A stretch of 64,000 nt of DNA from Ceratotherium simum simum (Eukaryota > Chordata > Mammalia > Perissodactyla > Rhinocerotidae): positions 14,005,610 to 14,069,609 of the forward strand of contig NW_004454193.1 of the NCBI RefSeq assembly GCF_000283155.1, read 5' to 3'. The number at the start of each line of letters is the position of its first letter. The stretch's first letter is position 1. Under the pieces are notes generated by a model, which was not told the origin of the DNA, ran no database searches, and saw only the letters and a list, made by a program, of their open reading frames with translations. Below, one piece after another: positions 34,275 to 47,119 of this stretch. A program made the translations under genes and the position numbers.

Positions 34275-35433
34275 CAGTCCTTGCTTTGTGTGGTTTCAAT
34301 AGGCGTAAATGTCAGTTACAATGCTTTATTAAATGACATAATAGTCCCCCAACAACAAGGTTCAAATGTCAGTTACTGTGGTGTATGAACTGTGAGCAAT
34401 TGCAAAAAGTACAAACTTCCCTGTTAGTTCTTGAGTGCACAAATCACTACATCAATAAATGTGCATTATGATCAGTGGTCAGTCACGTTACTTCTTTCCA
34501 AGTCTGTCGATGACTGGACATTATACATTCATTTTCACTTCATACACAGAAAGCAAAGCTTGTAGTTGTGTTCCCTCCTTGTCTCCCAATGATGAACCCA
34601 TGTAACATTTTACAAAGTTATATAATTGAAGAGAGAATTCGCCAGCAAAGATGAATGTGCAGAAAAGAAACCAAAAGTGATAACAGTGGAAGTGAAATTG
34701 GTCATGATTAGAACATGTGAAAAGAGTAACAGAGAAGTTAAGAGCATCACCGGAGGAAGTAACAACTAGTATGTACACAATACGACAGAACCGTTTACCC
34801 ACTGTACAAATAACTTGCAGGTTTTGAATTGAACATGAAAGGAGTTATAGAATAAATAGCTGACCTCGGGAACATTGACATTACCACTGTTCAAGAGACT
34901 CTGGGTATGCAGCCAGAGGAGTTTATTGAAGGTGAAGTTATTGACGTAAATGAGGAAAGCTGTTGTGAGGAAAAAGATGAAGATGACCCAGAGGGAAGAC
35001 GCTGGCAAAAACTTCACATTAAAGCAACTCTCAGAGATGTTTCACGACATTGAAAGTATAAAATATAAAGCGCCAGAAGATGATCCACACTTAGGTTTAA
35101 ATACACTCTGTATGGTAACTGATACAACAAGGAGAAGGTAAGCACTGTGCAAACTACTCCCAATACGTTTTTTTACCAAGAAATAAAAAAAATTAATAAA
35201 TAAATTTCTCATGTTTTAATTACAGTATATAAATAAATCTCACTTTTACTTTTTATTTTTATTTCCTCATACGTCTGTAACTGGCAGTAAGAGAGTTTTT
35301 AAATGTTTTGACAAAATTTTTTAAAGATCACAAAACAATCGCAATTTTTCCAACTGATTTTTAAGATCACTTTGTAGTTTCTATTTACATGGACATTTTT
35401 ATAGTCCTGTACTACTGTGCAAAGTGAGGGCTG
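34275..35433 (+). mobile_element. Internally deleted Tigger-like (Tc1/mariner, pogo) DNA transposon
   Basis: Imperfect terminal inverted repeats bound it: CAGTCCTTGCTTTGTGTG at the left and TGCAAAGTGAGGGCTG at the right (reverse complement CAGCCCTCACTTTGCA). Inside are the two ends of a Tigger transposase gene (separate entry) with the middle missing. At 1.16 kb it is less than half the length expected of an autonomous Tigger. TA target dinucleotides are not evident at the mapped ends, so the tips may have mutated. Confidence 0.75.
34640..35145 (+). pseudogene. Tigger transposase pseudogene, catalytic centre deleted
   Basis: At about 34640-34760 one frame reads KKPKVITVEVKLVMIRTCEK, the start of the CENP-B-type N-terminal helix-turn-helix DNA-binding domain of pogo/Tigger transposases ('..KVxSIEEKLxIIxRxExG'). 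At about 34905-35040 the sequence resumes in the acidic stretch before the C-terminus, with GKNFTLKQLSEMFHDIES resembling the Tigger C-terminal '..FTxKELAEAFxxIE'. The whole central DDE domain, including all three catalytic aspartates, is absent, and stops break the remaining frames. A complete protein would have bound element ends in the nucleus and catalysed cut-and-paste transposition; this one cannot. Confidence 0.7.
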
Positions 35434-36435
35434 CCTTACTAGTTTTCCTCTATGTCTTTGTTTATATTTTCTTTTTTTCTTTCCATGTAATATTTGTGAA
35501 TCATTGCTACCAGGAAATCTAACAACTCAAAACTCGTAAGGAGGCTGTTCTATGGGAAAAATCTACTCTCGTCAAAACACCTTGTCTCATATAGTTATAA
35601 AGCACCCACCCAAACCAGGAACTTGAATATAGCAACTCTTTATGGCAAGTAACTTACTGTTTAAGAATAATTGAGCCTACACTGTGTGAATCAACTAATA
35701 AATTTGCTCTATATACCTATACTTAGACTCTTCACTTGGCTCCACCTTATATTGTAACAATCATCTTAAATACACTCACGCTCTGTGTTAAATGTAAGTA
35801 AGGGGATGAGTTGCAATTGACTTATTGCTATAAAATACGTATTTTAGATACATGACACACATTTTTAAATTAAGACATTGTCACATTTTCAAATTTGGTA
35901 CCCTAAATTTTCTTTTAGCCTGTAAACTGTTTGCAAGCCTCTGGTTTTCAGTATGTTTAATGGATAAAAATGATCCAAGGGTAACTTAAAATGAGGTGGG
36001 TCTCATGACCAATGGCCACTTAAATTTATTTAAGAAGATCTAATCTGTGCTGGCACACTGTTTTAATCCGTGGCTATAGAACATCAGCCTTAGTTTAAGT
36101 GGTCTGGATACAGCTCTCTGATATTTAGGTTCTGTCTCCAACTCAAAGCTATGTTGATTATAATATGTATAACTCTAATAGCTACATTTTCTCCACTGTG
36201 ATAGTGGAGGCCATTTTAAATTTCCCTTGATGAAATAATTGCTTCCTTCTTGGTTCTAAACTATAAGTAGATTTCTCTCTTTTTCTAATGCTATGTGACC
36301 TTTCCTGCACAAAGCCACTAAACAATAACTGGTGATATTACTAAATAAGCAATCATTCCATAAAAATTTCATATAAATTACATGTAATTACATAAATAAT
36401 TTATTTTGCTTCACTCACTAAATATTACTACATAG
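35434..36435. other. Unique AT-rich non-coding DNA
   Basis: No gene and no confident repeat. Confidence 0.5.
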
Positions 36436-36439
36436 GCAT

Positions 36440-36905
36440 TTATTATTTAAAAAATCATTCTTTAATGTAGATATTGTACCGGCTCTATGATATGACATTA
36501 CACGGATACATTGTAGTTTGTTTCTTTTTGGAGATTTAGGTTGGTTCAGATTTTAGCTATATTAAATATGGCAGCTGGGGCCGGCTCCGTGGTATAGCGG
36601 TTAAGTGCGTGTGCTCCGCTGCTGGCAGCCCGGGTTCGGATCCCAGGTGCGCACCAATGCACCGCTTGTCAGGCCATACTGTGGCGGCATCCCACGCAGA
36701 GTGGAGAAAGATGGGCACAGATGTTAGCCCAGAGCCAGTCTTCCTCAGCAAAAAGAGGAGGATTGGCATGGGTGTCAGCTCAGGGCTGATCTTCTTCACA
36801 AAAAAAAAAATAAATATGGCAGCCAGAAACATTTGCCTTGAAATCTGTATTCATATTTTGGATTATTTCCTAAATATGATATTACTAAGAAACAAATCAT
36901 AAGCG
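36440..36905 (-). repeat. Old L1 3' UTR fragment, minus strand, split by an ERE
   Basis: CACGGATACATTGTAGTTTG and TTTGGAGATTTAGGTTGGTT on the left, and TTCATATTTTGGATTATTTC with ATTACTAAGAAACAAATCAT on the right, follow the antisense L1M 'gacatttaggttgtttcca..' pattern. The intervening ERE has its own target duplication. Confidence 0.6.
36576..36810 (+). mobile_element. ERE2 SINE, plus strand
   Basis: GGGGCCGGCTCCGTGGTATA head, TTAAGTGCGTGTGCTCCGCT, GGGTTCGGATCCCAGGTG, CTGTGGCGGCATCCCACG, two tail repeats (AGATGGGCACAGATGTTAGC, GAGGAGGATTGGCATGGGTG) and poly-A. Flanked by a perfect 13-bp duplication, TAAATATGGCAGC, at 36563-36575 and 36811-36823. Frames of 91-97 codons on both strands lie within it. 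Confidence 0.95.
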
Positions 36906-38105
36906 TTTTTAAGGATTTTGATATATATTATCAAAATAACATGTATTCACGCAAGATATTTCTCATTTACTTAGATTTTGAAAAACTTCTGGGTGAATTT
37001 ATACAAATAGGATCTGAATCCTTCAGGTCATAATGCAATAAGAGTTCACAAAAATGATGTGGGAGGATTTTGTTTCTTCTTTCAGTCTGCACATAGAGTG
37101 GCAAGCATGGGCAGTGAAAGGAAGTTCAATTTCGTATTTCTGTTTGATAAAGGATTATTTCAAAGCATGATACTATCGTACTTATGTTATTGTATCAAAG
37201 GCAGCAATAAGATTATCAAATGATGTGATTGGTAATATGTGTTATGGCATTTTTAGTCTCAAGCTCAAGAGAAAGAATGTATTTTCTCATTCACTTTTAT
37301 CAGTTGAGGAAAAGAAACAAAGGCTATTTGTAGATTAAATCTCCCTAGATAGATCCCTCCATCTATTGATGAACCTAGCTTATCTGCTCTTCGTTAATGT
37401 AGACTGTATATGGTTGCTAGGTCCAAAGAAATACCTATATATCACTAATATGTCATTGCTTCATTCATTTTAGGCTCAGGATCAATAAAAGAAGGACATT
37501 GAAAGCAAAAAATATTCTACAACAGAAATTGGAATTTAAAAATTTTTATGAACACTTTGAAGAAGTTGTCTTGAAGCAAAGATATTTTTCCCATGATTTA
37601 ATAAATATTTGCTGACTATTTACCATGTGTGTCAAGCACAATTCCTAAAAATATTTCTATAAAAGAGAGGAATCCTGCATAAATTTAAACAAACATGATT
37701 TGAGACCTCTGCTCACAATGACATACTGACTCATCAAAATGATTACTAAAGCATCTGGATCACCTGTTGATCTGGGTTTTTCTCCTCTTTTAGTCCTTTT
37801 ACTGATTTTTAAAAATTGATTACTAAATGTTGTATATGAAAATTGGAGAGGCTCTGTAACATAGGTCTTATTGTATAGAAGAAGATATATTTATATACAT
37901 ATTACAGTTGAGTATCCACTAATTCAAAGCTAGGTGTCAGAATTTTAAAGATCTGGTCTAGTTCATGCTTACTCTTACCTATGCTTAAACAGTTCAGTGT
38001 CACACCTGAGTACATGGGCATTTACCAGTGATCCTCACCCTTAGCGGGCACTGAATTCCATTTATCTGCTTAGTTTTTCAACTTCTGTGTGGTTACTTTC
38101 TTTTC
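36906..38105. other. Unique non-coding DNA
   Basis: No gene recognised in this 1.2 kb. Confidence 0.5.
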
Positions 38106-38109
38106 ATCT

Positions 38110-41100
38110 CCTAAACTTCTTGCTCTGTGTGGAATAAATATGAATTAGCAAAGACTTTAGGGAAATAGCCAAGAAGTGGATCTCAATAACCTTAATAATC
38201 AGACTTGACTTTAACATAAAGGTGATACATACTCTTAAGGAAATAGATGACAAGATGGAGAATTTCACCAGAAAATTGTGATCCATTAAAAAACCAAAGG
38301 AAAATTTAAAACTGAAAAATACAAGAGTTGAAAATAAGATTTCAATTGATAGATTTCCCAACAGAGAGAACACAAACATTTTTTAAAAATAGTGAAAATA
38401 AAGACCTGGCAAAAGAATATACTCAAATTGAATCACAAAGAGCAAAAGTGACAGAAAACATGGAAAAAAGTATAAGAGATAAAAGAGTGATGGTTACAGG
38501 TACTAATAAGCATAATTAGAGTCACAAAAGGGGAAAAGAGAGAGATTAGTGAAGAAGTGATATTTGGAGGGATAATGCATTAGACTTTTCCAAAAGTGGT
38601 AGATGACCCAAAACCCTCAGTTTTAATATATTCTGGGAAATCCAAGAAGGGAAAAACCAAACCAAAAAAAAGTGTAGGGATATAACTTTACTGAATACCA
38701 AAGACACAAATAGGAACAAAGAACAAGAGCAGCAAATAGAAAACAGTCACACAGATGGCAGGTATTAATCCAGCTATATCAATAATCATTTTGAATGTCA
38801 ATAGTCTAAATGCACCAATTACAAGACATGGATTGTCAGAGTGGATCAAAAGACAAGACTCAACCATATGTTTTCTATAAGAAACTACTTTAAATATAAA
38901 GAGACACATAGATTAAAAATAAATAGATGGGAATAATATACCATGCTAACACTAAACAAAAGAACGCAGGAGTAGCTATATTAATTTCAGACAGAGCAGA
39001 ATTCAAAGTAATGAAATTTATTGGGAAAAAAGGAGAACATTACATGATAAAGGGGTCAATTCTGCAAGAAAACACAACAATGCTTAATAAGTATGTGTCT
39101 AACAACAGAGTGTCAGATCAGACTACATGAGACAAAAAGTGATAGAACTGCAAAGAGAAATGGATGAATCCACTATCATCATTGTAGACTTTAATACTCT
39201 TCTCTCAGAAATGGACAGATCCAGCTGGCAGAAAATCAGTAAGGACATAGTTGGACTCAACAACACCATCAATTAACTGGATATAATTGACATCTACAGA
39301 CTGCTTCATCCAAAAACAGCAGAATGCGCATTTTTCTCAAGCTAACATAGAACATTCACCAAGACAGACCACATTCTGGGTCATAAAACACATCTTAAAT
39401 TTAAAAGAATAGGAGTCATACAATGTCTGTTCTCAGAACACAATGGAATTAAACTAGAAATCAATAACAGAAAGGTAACTGGAAAGTCCCAAAATATTTG
39501 GGGATTAAGCAACACACCACTAAATAACACAAGACTCAAACAAGAAGTCTCAAGAGAAATTACAAAAATATTTTCGACTAACTGAAAATCAAAATACAAC
39601 ATCAAAATTTGTAGGATGCAGCAAAAGCACTGCTTAGAGGAAAACTACAGACCAATATCTTTCATGAATATAGATGTAAAAATGCTTAACAAAGTATTAT
39701 GAAATCAAATCCAACAATGTATAAAAAGAATTATATACCACGACCAAGTGGAATTTATCCCAGGTACGTAAGGCTGTTTCAACATTCAAAAATCAATTAA
39801 TGTAATCAAATAACGTTAACACTAAAAAAGAAAAATCACATTATCATATCAGTAGATGCAGGAAAAGCATTTCACAAAATTGAATACCCATTCATGATAA
39901 ATACTCTCAATATAGTAGGAATAGAAGAGAACTCTCTCAAGTAGATAAAGAATATCTATCAAAAACCTACAACTAACATTATATTAATGGTAATAAACTA
40001 AAAGTTTTCCTACTAAAATCAGGTACAAGGCAAGGATGTCCCATCTCACCACTCCTTTTCAACATCATACCAGAGTCCTTGCTAATGCAATAGGCAAGAA
40101 AAGGAGATGATAGTTATACAGATTGGGAAGGAAGACATAAAACTATCCTTCACAGAAATCGTGACTGTCAATGTAGAAAATCTTAAAGAATCGACAAAAC
40201 AAAAAAGAAAATCTACTGAAACTAATAAGTGATTATAGTACGGTTGCAGGACACAAGGTTAGTATGCAAATATCAATCATTTTCCTATATCCCAGCAGTG
40301 AACATATATCAGTGGAATTTGAAATTGAATGCGTATTTATATTAGTACTCTAGAAAATGAAATACATTGGTATGAATCTAACAAAATATATACAAGATCT
40401 ATATGAGGAAAACTACAAAACTCTGATGGATGAAATTAAAGAACTAAATAAACAGAGAGAGATTTAATGTTCATAGACAGCAAGACAATATTGTGAAGGT
40501 ATCACTTCTTCCCAACTTGATCTATAGATTTAATGCATCCTAAAAAAACCCCAGTGAGTTATTTTGTAGATATTGACAAATCAATTCTAAAGTTTATATG
40601 CAGAGGCAAAAGACCCAGAATAGCCAACACAATATTGAAGGAGAAGAACAAAGTTGGAGCAAGACTTACTATAAAGCTATAAGAATCAAGATAGTGTGGT
40701 ATTTGTGAAAGACTAGACAAATAGATCGATGGAACAGAATAGAGAGCCTTGAAATAGATCCTCATAAATATACTAATCAACTTTGACAAGGGAGCAAAAG
40801 TAATACCATGGAGCAAGGATAGTTTCTTCAACAAAGGGTGCTAGAACAACTGGACATCCACATGCAAAAAAATGAATCTAGACACAGACCTTACACTGTT
40901 TATAAATATTAACTCAAAATAGAGTGTACATCTAAATGAAAAAGAAAAAACTATAAGATTCCTAGAAGATAACATAAGACAAAACCTAGATGACTTATGT
41001 GTGGTGATGTCTTTTTAGATACAATACCAAAGGCATGAACCACAAAAGAAATAATTGATAAGCTGGACTTCATTAAATTAAAAACTTCTGGTTTGTGAAA

Positions 41101-42255
41101 GACAATGTCAAGAGAATGAGAAGAGAAGCTACAGACTTGGAGAAAACACTTGCAAAAACTAAGTCTGATAAAGGACTATTATCCAAAATATACAAAGAAC
41201 TCTTAAAGCTCAACAGTAAGAAAATAAACAATCCGATTGAAAACCGGCCCAAAGACCTTAACAGACACCTTACCAAAGAAATATACAGATGGCAAATAAA
41301 CATATGAAAAAAATGCTCTATATCATATGTTATCAGGGAAATATAAATTAAAATAGTAATGAAACATCCCTACACATCCATTACAATGGCCAAAATCTGA
41401 AACACTGACAAACACCAGTTGCTAATAAAGATGTGGAACAACAGAAACTCTCATACATTGCTAGTGGGAATGCAAAATGGTACTGCCACTTTGGAAGACA
41501 GTTTGGCAAATCCTTACAAAACTAAACGTACTCTTACCATATGATCCAGCAATCACACTCCTTGATATATTCCCAAAGGAGTTGAAAGCTTATGTCCACA
41601 CCAAAGTATGCACATGGATGTTTATAGCAGCTTTATTCATAATTGTCAAAACTTGAAAGCCACCAATATGTCCTTTAGTAGGCAAATGGATAAATAAACT
41701 GTGGTAGACCCAGACAATGAAATATTATTCGGTACTAAAAAGAAATGAGCTATCAAGCCATGAAAAACATGGAGGAAACTTAAATGCATATTACTAAGTG
41801 GAAGAAGACAATTTGAAAAGGCTACATTCTGCATGATTCCAACTATATGACATTTTGGAAAAGGCAAAACTATGGAGACAATAAAATGATCAATGGTTGC
41901 CAGGAATTGGGGGATAGAAGGAGGATGAATAGGTGGAACATAGAGGAATTTTAGAGCAATGAAAATACTCTGTATGTCATTATAACGATGGATATATGTC
42001 ATTGTACATTTGTCTAATGCAATAGAATGTACAACACCAAGAGTGAACCCTAATGTAAACTTTGGACTTTGGGTGATAAGAATGTGTCAATGTGTGTTCA
42101 ACTTTGGTAACAAATTAACCATTTGATGTTGATAATGGGAGAGGCTATGCACGTGTAGGGGCAGAGGGTATACGGGAAATTTCTGTACCTTCTTCTCACT
42201 CTACAGAAAATAATTATAATGTTCTGTGAGGTTTAAAATATGGTAGAAATAAAAT
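38110..42255 (+). mobile_element. Decayed old L1 LINE (L1M/L1ME-like), plus strand
   Basis: Order is correct for L1: coiled-coil-rich ORF1-like text (38110-38600), the ORF1-ORF2 spacer (AATAGGAACAAAGAACAAGA), endonuclease and reverse-transcriptase regions, then a 3' UTR with GAGTGAACCCTAATGTAAAC, TTTGGACTTTGGGTGATAAG and GTGTCAATGTGTGTTCAACT near 42030-42110. The element is shortened by internal deletions, including a jump near 39640 from the middle of ORF2 to the start of the reverse-transcriptase region. No target duplication was identified. Confidence 0.9.
38755..41310 (+). pseudogene. L1 ORF2 remnant (endonuclease/reverse transcriptase)
   Basis: ORF2 normally encodes an AP-like endonuclease and reverse transcriptase that nicks target DNA and copies the L1 RNA in place. 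Here the endonuclease start is readable at about 38760-39360 (NVNSLNAPI-like text, INRWE-like text), but a TAA stop precedes the catalytic Glu position near 38880. The reverse-transcriptase block around 39650-40180 includes the counterpart of motif A (SVDAGKAFHKIEYPFMINT near 39850). At the YADD position, near 40155-40175, the reading is instead FTEIVTV, so the catalytic aspartates are lost. The C-terminal part (41095-41307: [20 protein letters not shown]) still reads openly for 70 codons. Confidence 0.85.
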
Positions 42256-42711
42256 AAATAACAAAATTAGCTCCAAAGAAAGAGTTTTAAATGGAGCTTA
42301 AACGGCCAAAACCCTTACACTTTCTGGCTACTGGTAAAAATACTAATTTATACTAGACCCTAAAGAGTCAAGAATATACAGTATAATTTCTAGAAAATAT
42401 GAGAAAAAGCAGAGTATAAAGCATGCAAATTTAAGAAGCTAATAGAAATACTGAATAGTGAAAAATATAGTTAACTAATCAAAAAGAATGGGAGAAAAAA
42501 AGAAAAAAGTAAAGGTGGGACTAAGAGGAAATAAAAATTTAGGTGATAGATTTAAGCCAAAACGTATTACTACATTAAACGTATATTAATCAATGCTTCA
42601 ATCAAAAAATAAAGGTTGTCAGACAGGAAAATATATTTCAAAAAATTAACTACATGTTCCTTCCAAAAGTCACAATCTAAGTATAATGATAGAGAAAGAT
42701 TAAAAGTAAAA

Positions 42712-42832
42712 TGATGGACTTCTGGTTTCTCGTCTAAGACATAAAGAGCTTAGAAGTCATCACTCCTACTGCCACAACAAGGAAAAAGCTGAACAAACTG
42801 AAAATCAACAACTCTTCTTAGATTCATAAAAC
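42712..42832 (+). mobile_element. Orphan L1 5' UTR fragment, plus strand
   Basis: GATGGACTTCTGGTTTCTCG, AAGAGCTTAGAAGTCATCAC and AAATCAACAACTCTTCTTAG are shared with the 5' end of the L1 that starts at 51038 (GGGACTTCTGGTCCC, CATCAACAACTCTTCTTGGA). Only the first ~120 bases are present, with no ORF following. Confidence 0.7.
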
Positions 42833-44832
42833 TGAGGTTACATTAATGGGGACAAGTTATTTAACGTCATTAGGCCTTTTAATTTTTTTTCTTCTGTAAA
42901 ATGAGAATTTAGTATTAAACAATTTCTAATGACCCTGTTCAGCACTATAATACTGTATATGTATATATGTGTATATACACACACATACATATGTATACGT
43001 TAACACACAGTTGTGGCACATAATAACTTCTAGAAGGCAATCTGTTAAGATTTAAGACATGAAAATAGGGAGATTAATTTCCTAGAGTTCTATAAACATG
43101 AGGAAAACAAGAGCAATTTTAAATATCATCTACATTAAAGCTTTATTCACCCTTAGTGTGAAAGAAAAAAAAAGAAAAATATATATGCATTGACATAAGT
43201 AAAAAAAAAAATAAAAGAATCTATGTGGGGGAGAATATTTACAGTGACTGTTTTTAGGTGCAGAGAGTGGTGAAGTTATTTTTTTTCCTTTTGTTCTTTT
43301 TTAAAAACTTGCCTAAGCAGCAATATTATATACTATGTACTCAGATGCATATACACACATAATACTCAAAGTGGAGGAAAAAAATCTATTCAGAATGCCA
43401 CAAAGCAGTTGGATAATAAAAGTGATTCATTTTATTTTTTAAAATATGCTTGACTTAAATGATGATTTATTTATTATTAAAAAGCTCTATTTTGGTGCAA
43501 TCTATTGTAGGTTGATCATTATTTCACTGAGCCAATTTTATTCTTAACTAAAAGTCTACTTCTGTGGCCCACTAAAGAGTCACATCTCTTGAGGGTGATT
43601 TTGTTCTAATCCTTCTTGGTAAATAGAATGGCATATTCTGACTTTTTTTCCCTGCCGCCATCTGGCCTTGGTGTAAGAAATCAATTCCACAGCAGCCATC
43701 GAATTCTGGTGCACTGAAAGGCACGTCCAAACTACGCTTCTCTCGATATCTTTAGCACAACTGACCTTTTGTTCTTCCAGAAACAGGCTCAATTGAAACA
43801 AGAAGGAACCTGTCATGCCATTTCCCTGGTACAATATTCATTAGTTGGGGGCCATGATCTTCTGTGTCTCTACAGAAGATTTTTGTTAACGAGCCGCAAG
43901 TCAGCAATCTGCTCTTTCCCAGTGCCTCACTAATGTTTTTTCAGGATAACTAATTCTTAAATGGGCCTTTTCTCATGGCATAATCTCTTAAAGATTTTGG
44001 ACGTTGTTCCCTTCAACAGCCACTCTTTGATGACAGAAAAGACTATACTCCATAGTATGGCATTTAAAACTCCCCACAGGCCAGACTTGTCCCACCTTCA
44101 CTGCTGAGTCTGCCTTCTGGGCACAGAAAATTGTCACAAAGTAGATTAGTCACCAGGACCCTATGCCGTCTCTGGTTTTGATGTGTTTATCTAGCAAAGG
44201 TGGGTCAAGGTCCTCCTAGATTCAAATCTTCTAGCACGAAGATTTTTTTTTTCTTTTTACACTCACCAAATAATTTTTAAAAATGGCTTCAGGCTCTTCA
44301 CAAATATGTAAAAGAGAATATCAAAGAACACATTTCAGGTCACTATATACTTTAGCGAAAATAATGTCTATATTTGAGAATTATTATAAATTTATATAAT
44401 GCACTTTATATTCTATTTTGCATTTGTAGATTTCTTCATGTTGTGTTCGAATAGGCTACATGTAGGGAAGGGGGTAGGGACACATATGGCCTGAAGGAAG
44501 ACAGTTGATCAAGAATAAGTTATGAGGCTTTATAGAGTGATTCAACTGACTGCGTAAATAGTGACCATGGGATCAAGGTGTTAGATATATAAGCATGATG
44601 TCCTTTTTCTGGAATTGATTTGATGAAGAAAAATTATAAAGCGATGCACTTCCTCAAACTTGTGAGACTTAAACTTGCAGTGTCTTAACGTGGCCTTTTT
44701 GGAAGTAGAACGTATGTCATCTGAGGTCATGTCAGTTGCAGGAGCATAGCAGGACTAGATTTTCTCTATCCCTGACATCCTTCCCTTGTCCCATGTCCAC
44801 ATATTCTGTGTCCAGATCTTAATTTATAAGGG
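42833..44832. other. Non-coding DNA with one unexplained minus-strand frame
   Basis: Contains an alternating (TA/CA) tract at 42950-43000 and otherwise no recognised element. The 84-codon minus-strand frame at 43580-43834 lies in DNA with more CpG than its surroundings and carries the text SYTKARWRQGKKVRICH, but I recognise no family and see no splice context. It is noted as unexplained, not as a gene. Confidence 0.45.
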
Positions 44833-45299
44833 TGTGATGACACAGAGAGGCTAATGCCTTTGAAAGATTTTTATTACTTGTATTTCCCAAGAGAAGGGGA
44901 TATGCCATGTGTCACAGGGCCACATGGGAAGCATCACAATTTGGTCAGGAGGCAGAAGCAAGAATGATGGGAAAGCCAAGGTCAAAACCTTTACTGGGGT
45001 TTTTGCTGGAAAAGCAAGGCAGGACAGGGTAAATAGCTTAGGACTGGACAGTTTGAATAACGTAGGAGGGCTCTAGGCTATATGGGTCTGTAGTTATCTG
45101 GTACCTAACCTTGGGTTGATTTAGTGCAGGAGAAATATTGGTTTGGTGAGTGCGAGTTAGATAAAGGGGGTTTTTAGGGGGTATAGTCTCAGGGTTGGTT
45201 AGTTTGTATATGAAAAACATGCTCCCCTGAGCCCTTTGATTTCTCTAAGAATTGGCTAGTCCTGGGAGGTGCAGTCTCTCCCCAGTCAGAGAGGCCACA
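44833..45299 (-). mobile_element. Solo LTR-like element, minus strand
   Basis: The minus strand begins TGTGGCCTCTCTGACTGGGG and ends CTGTGTCATCACA (TG...CA). It carries AAGTAATAAAAATCTTTCAA near its 3' end, an AATAAA polyadenylation signal in the expected place. No clear target duplication; ends are approximate. A 60-codon minus-strand frame at 45038-45220 is inside it. Family unknown. Confidence 0.55.
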
Positions 45300-47119
45300 A
45301 ATGCCATTGCATCAAGAATACAGACAATAAGACAATAGAGTCAATACAACTGACCCTGTGATGAATGGATGCCAAATAGACAAATATAGAATCTAAGAAA
45401 ACACAGAACACTAGACTTCTGGAGGTGGGTACCTAGAACAAGATTTAGAAATACTGTTAACATAATTGTTGTTTATTATAATCTGAAGTAGAGCTTACCA
45501 ATATCAGAAGGAGAAACACTTGTTTATGGAGAACCAATTCCAGTGAATCTGGAATAACTGACCATTTTAGTCTGTCTTCCATGACGGTGCCAAGGGGCAA
45601 ACTGGATGTTGAAGAAATGGCAGAGATGATGGAGAGGAGCAAAGGGAGAGGAGAAAAGGGGCTCAGAGAGAAATGGGACTCGTAGACATTCATCATAAGT
45701 AGAGTGAATGCACTCAAAAGTGATTCACGCTGTGCACCATCTTGGACCATGAGTGCTCATGATTAACCACAAGCAAAGTTTTCCTCCTGGGGATAGACTG
45801 CCCATTGATAGTCTTCCATATGTTTGGTATTCCTTTAGAGTTAAGGAAATAGTAGCCGCTTTGAAAATCTATTAGATTGTTATGTGTGGCCATATAGGAC
45901 AGAAATAAGGCTTCATGGTAAAGTCATGGGGGTGTTCCTTTTGTTCAGTTGGTCATTTTAAAACAGAGCAGTATTACTTTGGGGGGAAATAGAAGCTCTA
46001 ACACTAGCCTCTTTAGGAGTTCTGGGGCATTTCAAGCTTCAACTGAGACGTTGGACAGAACAGCCTCTAAATTTCCACTTCTTTATCAGAGTTTTGACCT
46101 TACTTCATTACTTTTTATATAATAGTATGTGAATCTTTTTACTTATTAGGGGAAAAAAAGACATACTAAAATTCTGTGGACTTCTGGGTCAACAGAGTAA
46201 TAATTATTGCTGAAATAATCCTATGCCAAAGGAAGAACTGTGAAAATGTCATCCTTGGGATAAAAAAAAAAGTCCAAGACTTCTTTCTCTTACAAAAATG
46301 TCTTTAATTTCAGCCAGCTCTGTTAATGTCTGAAGGCAGCTAAATTCCATCAGGATAAGTAATGCCAAGCAGCTGGTTAAGGGCAAAGTTAAGTGTCTCC
46401 CTCTCAGAAAAGGTCTCCTTTTATTATGTCTCAGGAAAGCAATATAATATTTCTAATTTAATCAAAACTAATCAGAATGTGTTCCTCCTCATTAATATAA
46501 ACCAGGTCCTTCTGGGGTTACAGCTCTTTAAATGAATCTCATATTTGGGTTTAGGTACTAGAAATAGAAATCCTAAAATGGAAGGTGGTATATGTATTTT
46601 TTAAGGATATAAGAGCTATTAGCAATTGATGTAAATTTTTAGCTGAAAATACTTCGATTTTTTTCTAATGCCACATAATAACTATAATTTTACCTGATGG
46701 AAAGTAGTTTTGTGCTCACAAAATTTTAGCCTAGAAGTGAAAACTAGACATGGAACAGAATCCAAAAACCAGCTACCTGCTGTTAAAGAAAAATTACACC
46801 TAGGAAGACATTTTATTCAACCCACCAATTACATGCAAAAGATTTAGGTCAGATACTTCCTGTCTGAATTAAGTACCTGACTATGACAGGCTGCATTCAG
46901 ACATAATATTGTTTTTTTCCAAAAAATAATTAAAATATTATTTAAATTTCCATAGCTTCAAATTTAAGATAGCAATGTCCAAGAAAAATGAAGCCAAAGG
47001 GTAGTTTTCCCACGTGTTATTTGTGTTTTTCTTTCCTTCATCATTCTCCAAAACTTTGTCCTAACCTCTCCCTATAAAAAACATGGAAATGAAAAGTGTA
47101 AGGGAAATAACATGCAATC
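45300..47119. other. Unique non-coding DNA
   Basis: No gene. A 97-codon minus frame at 45457-45750 is serine/leucine-rich with no recognised motif. Confidence 0.5.
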
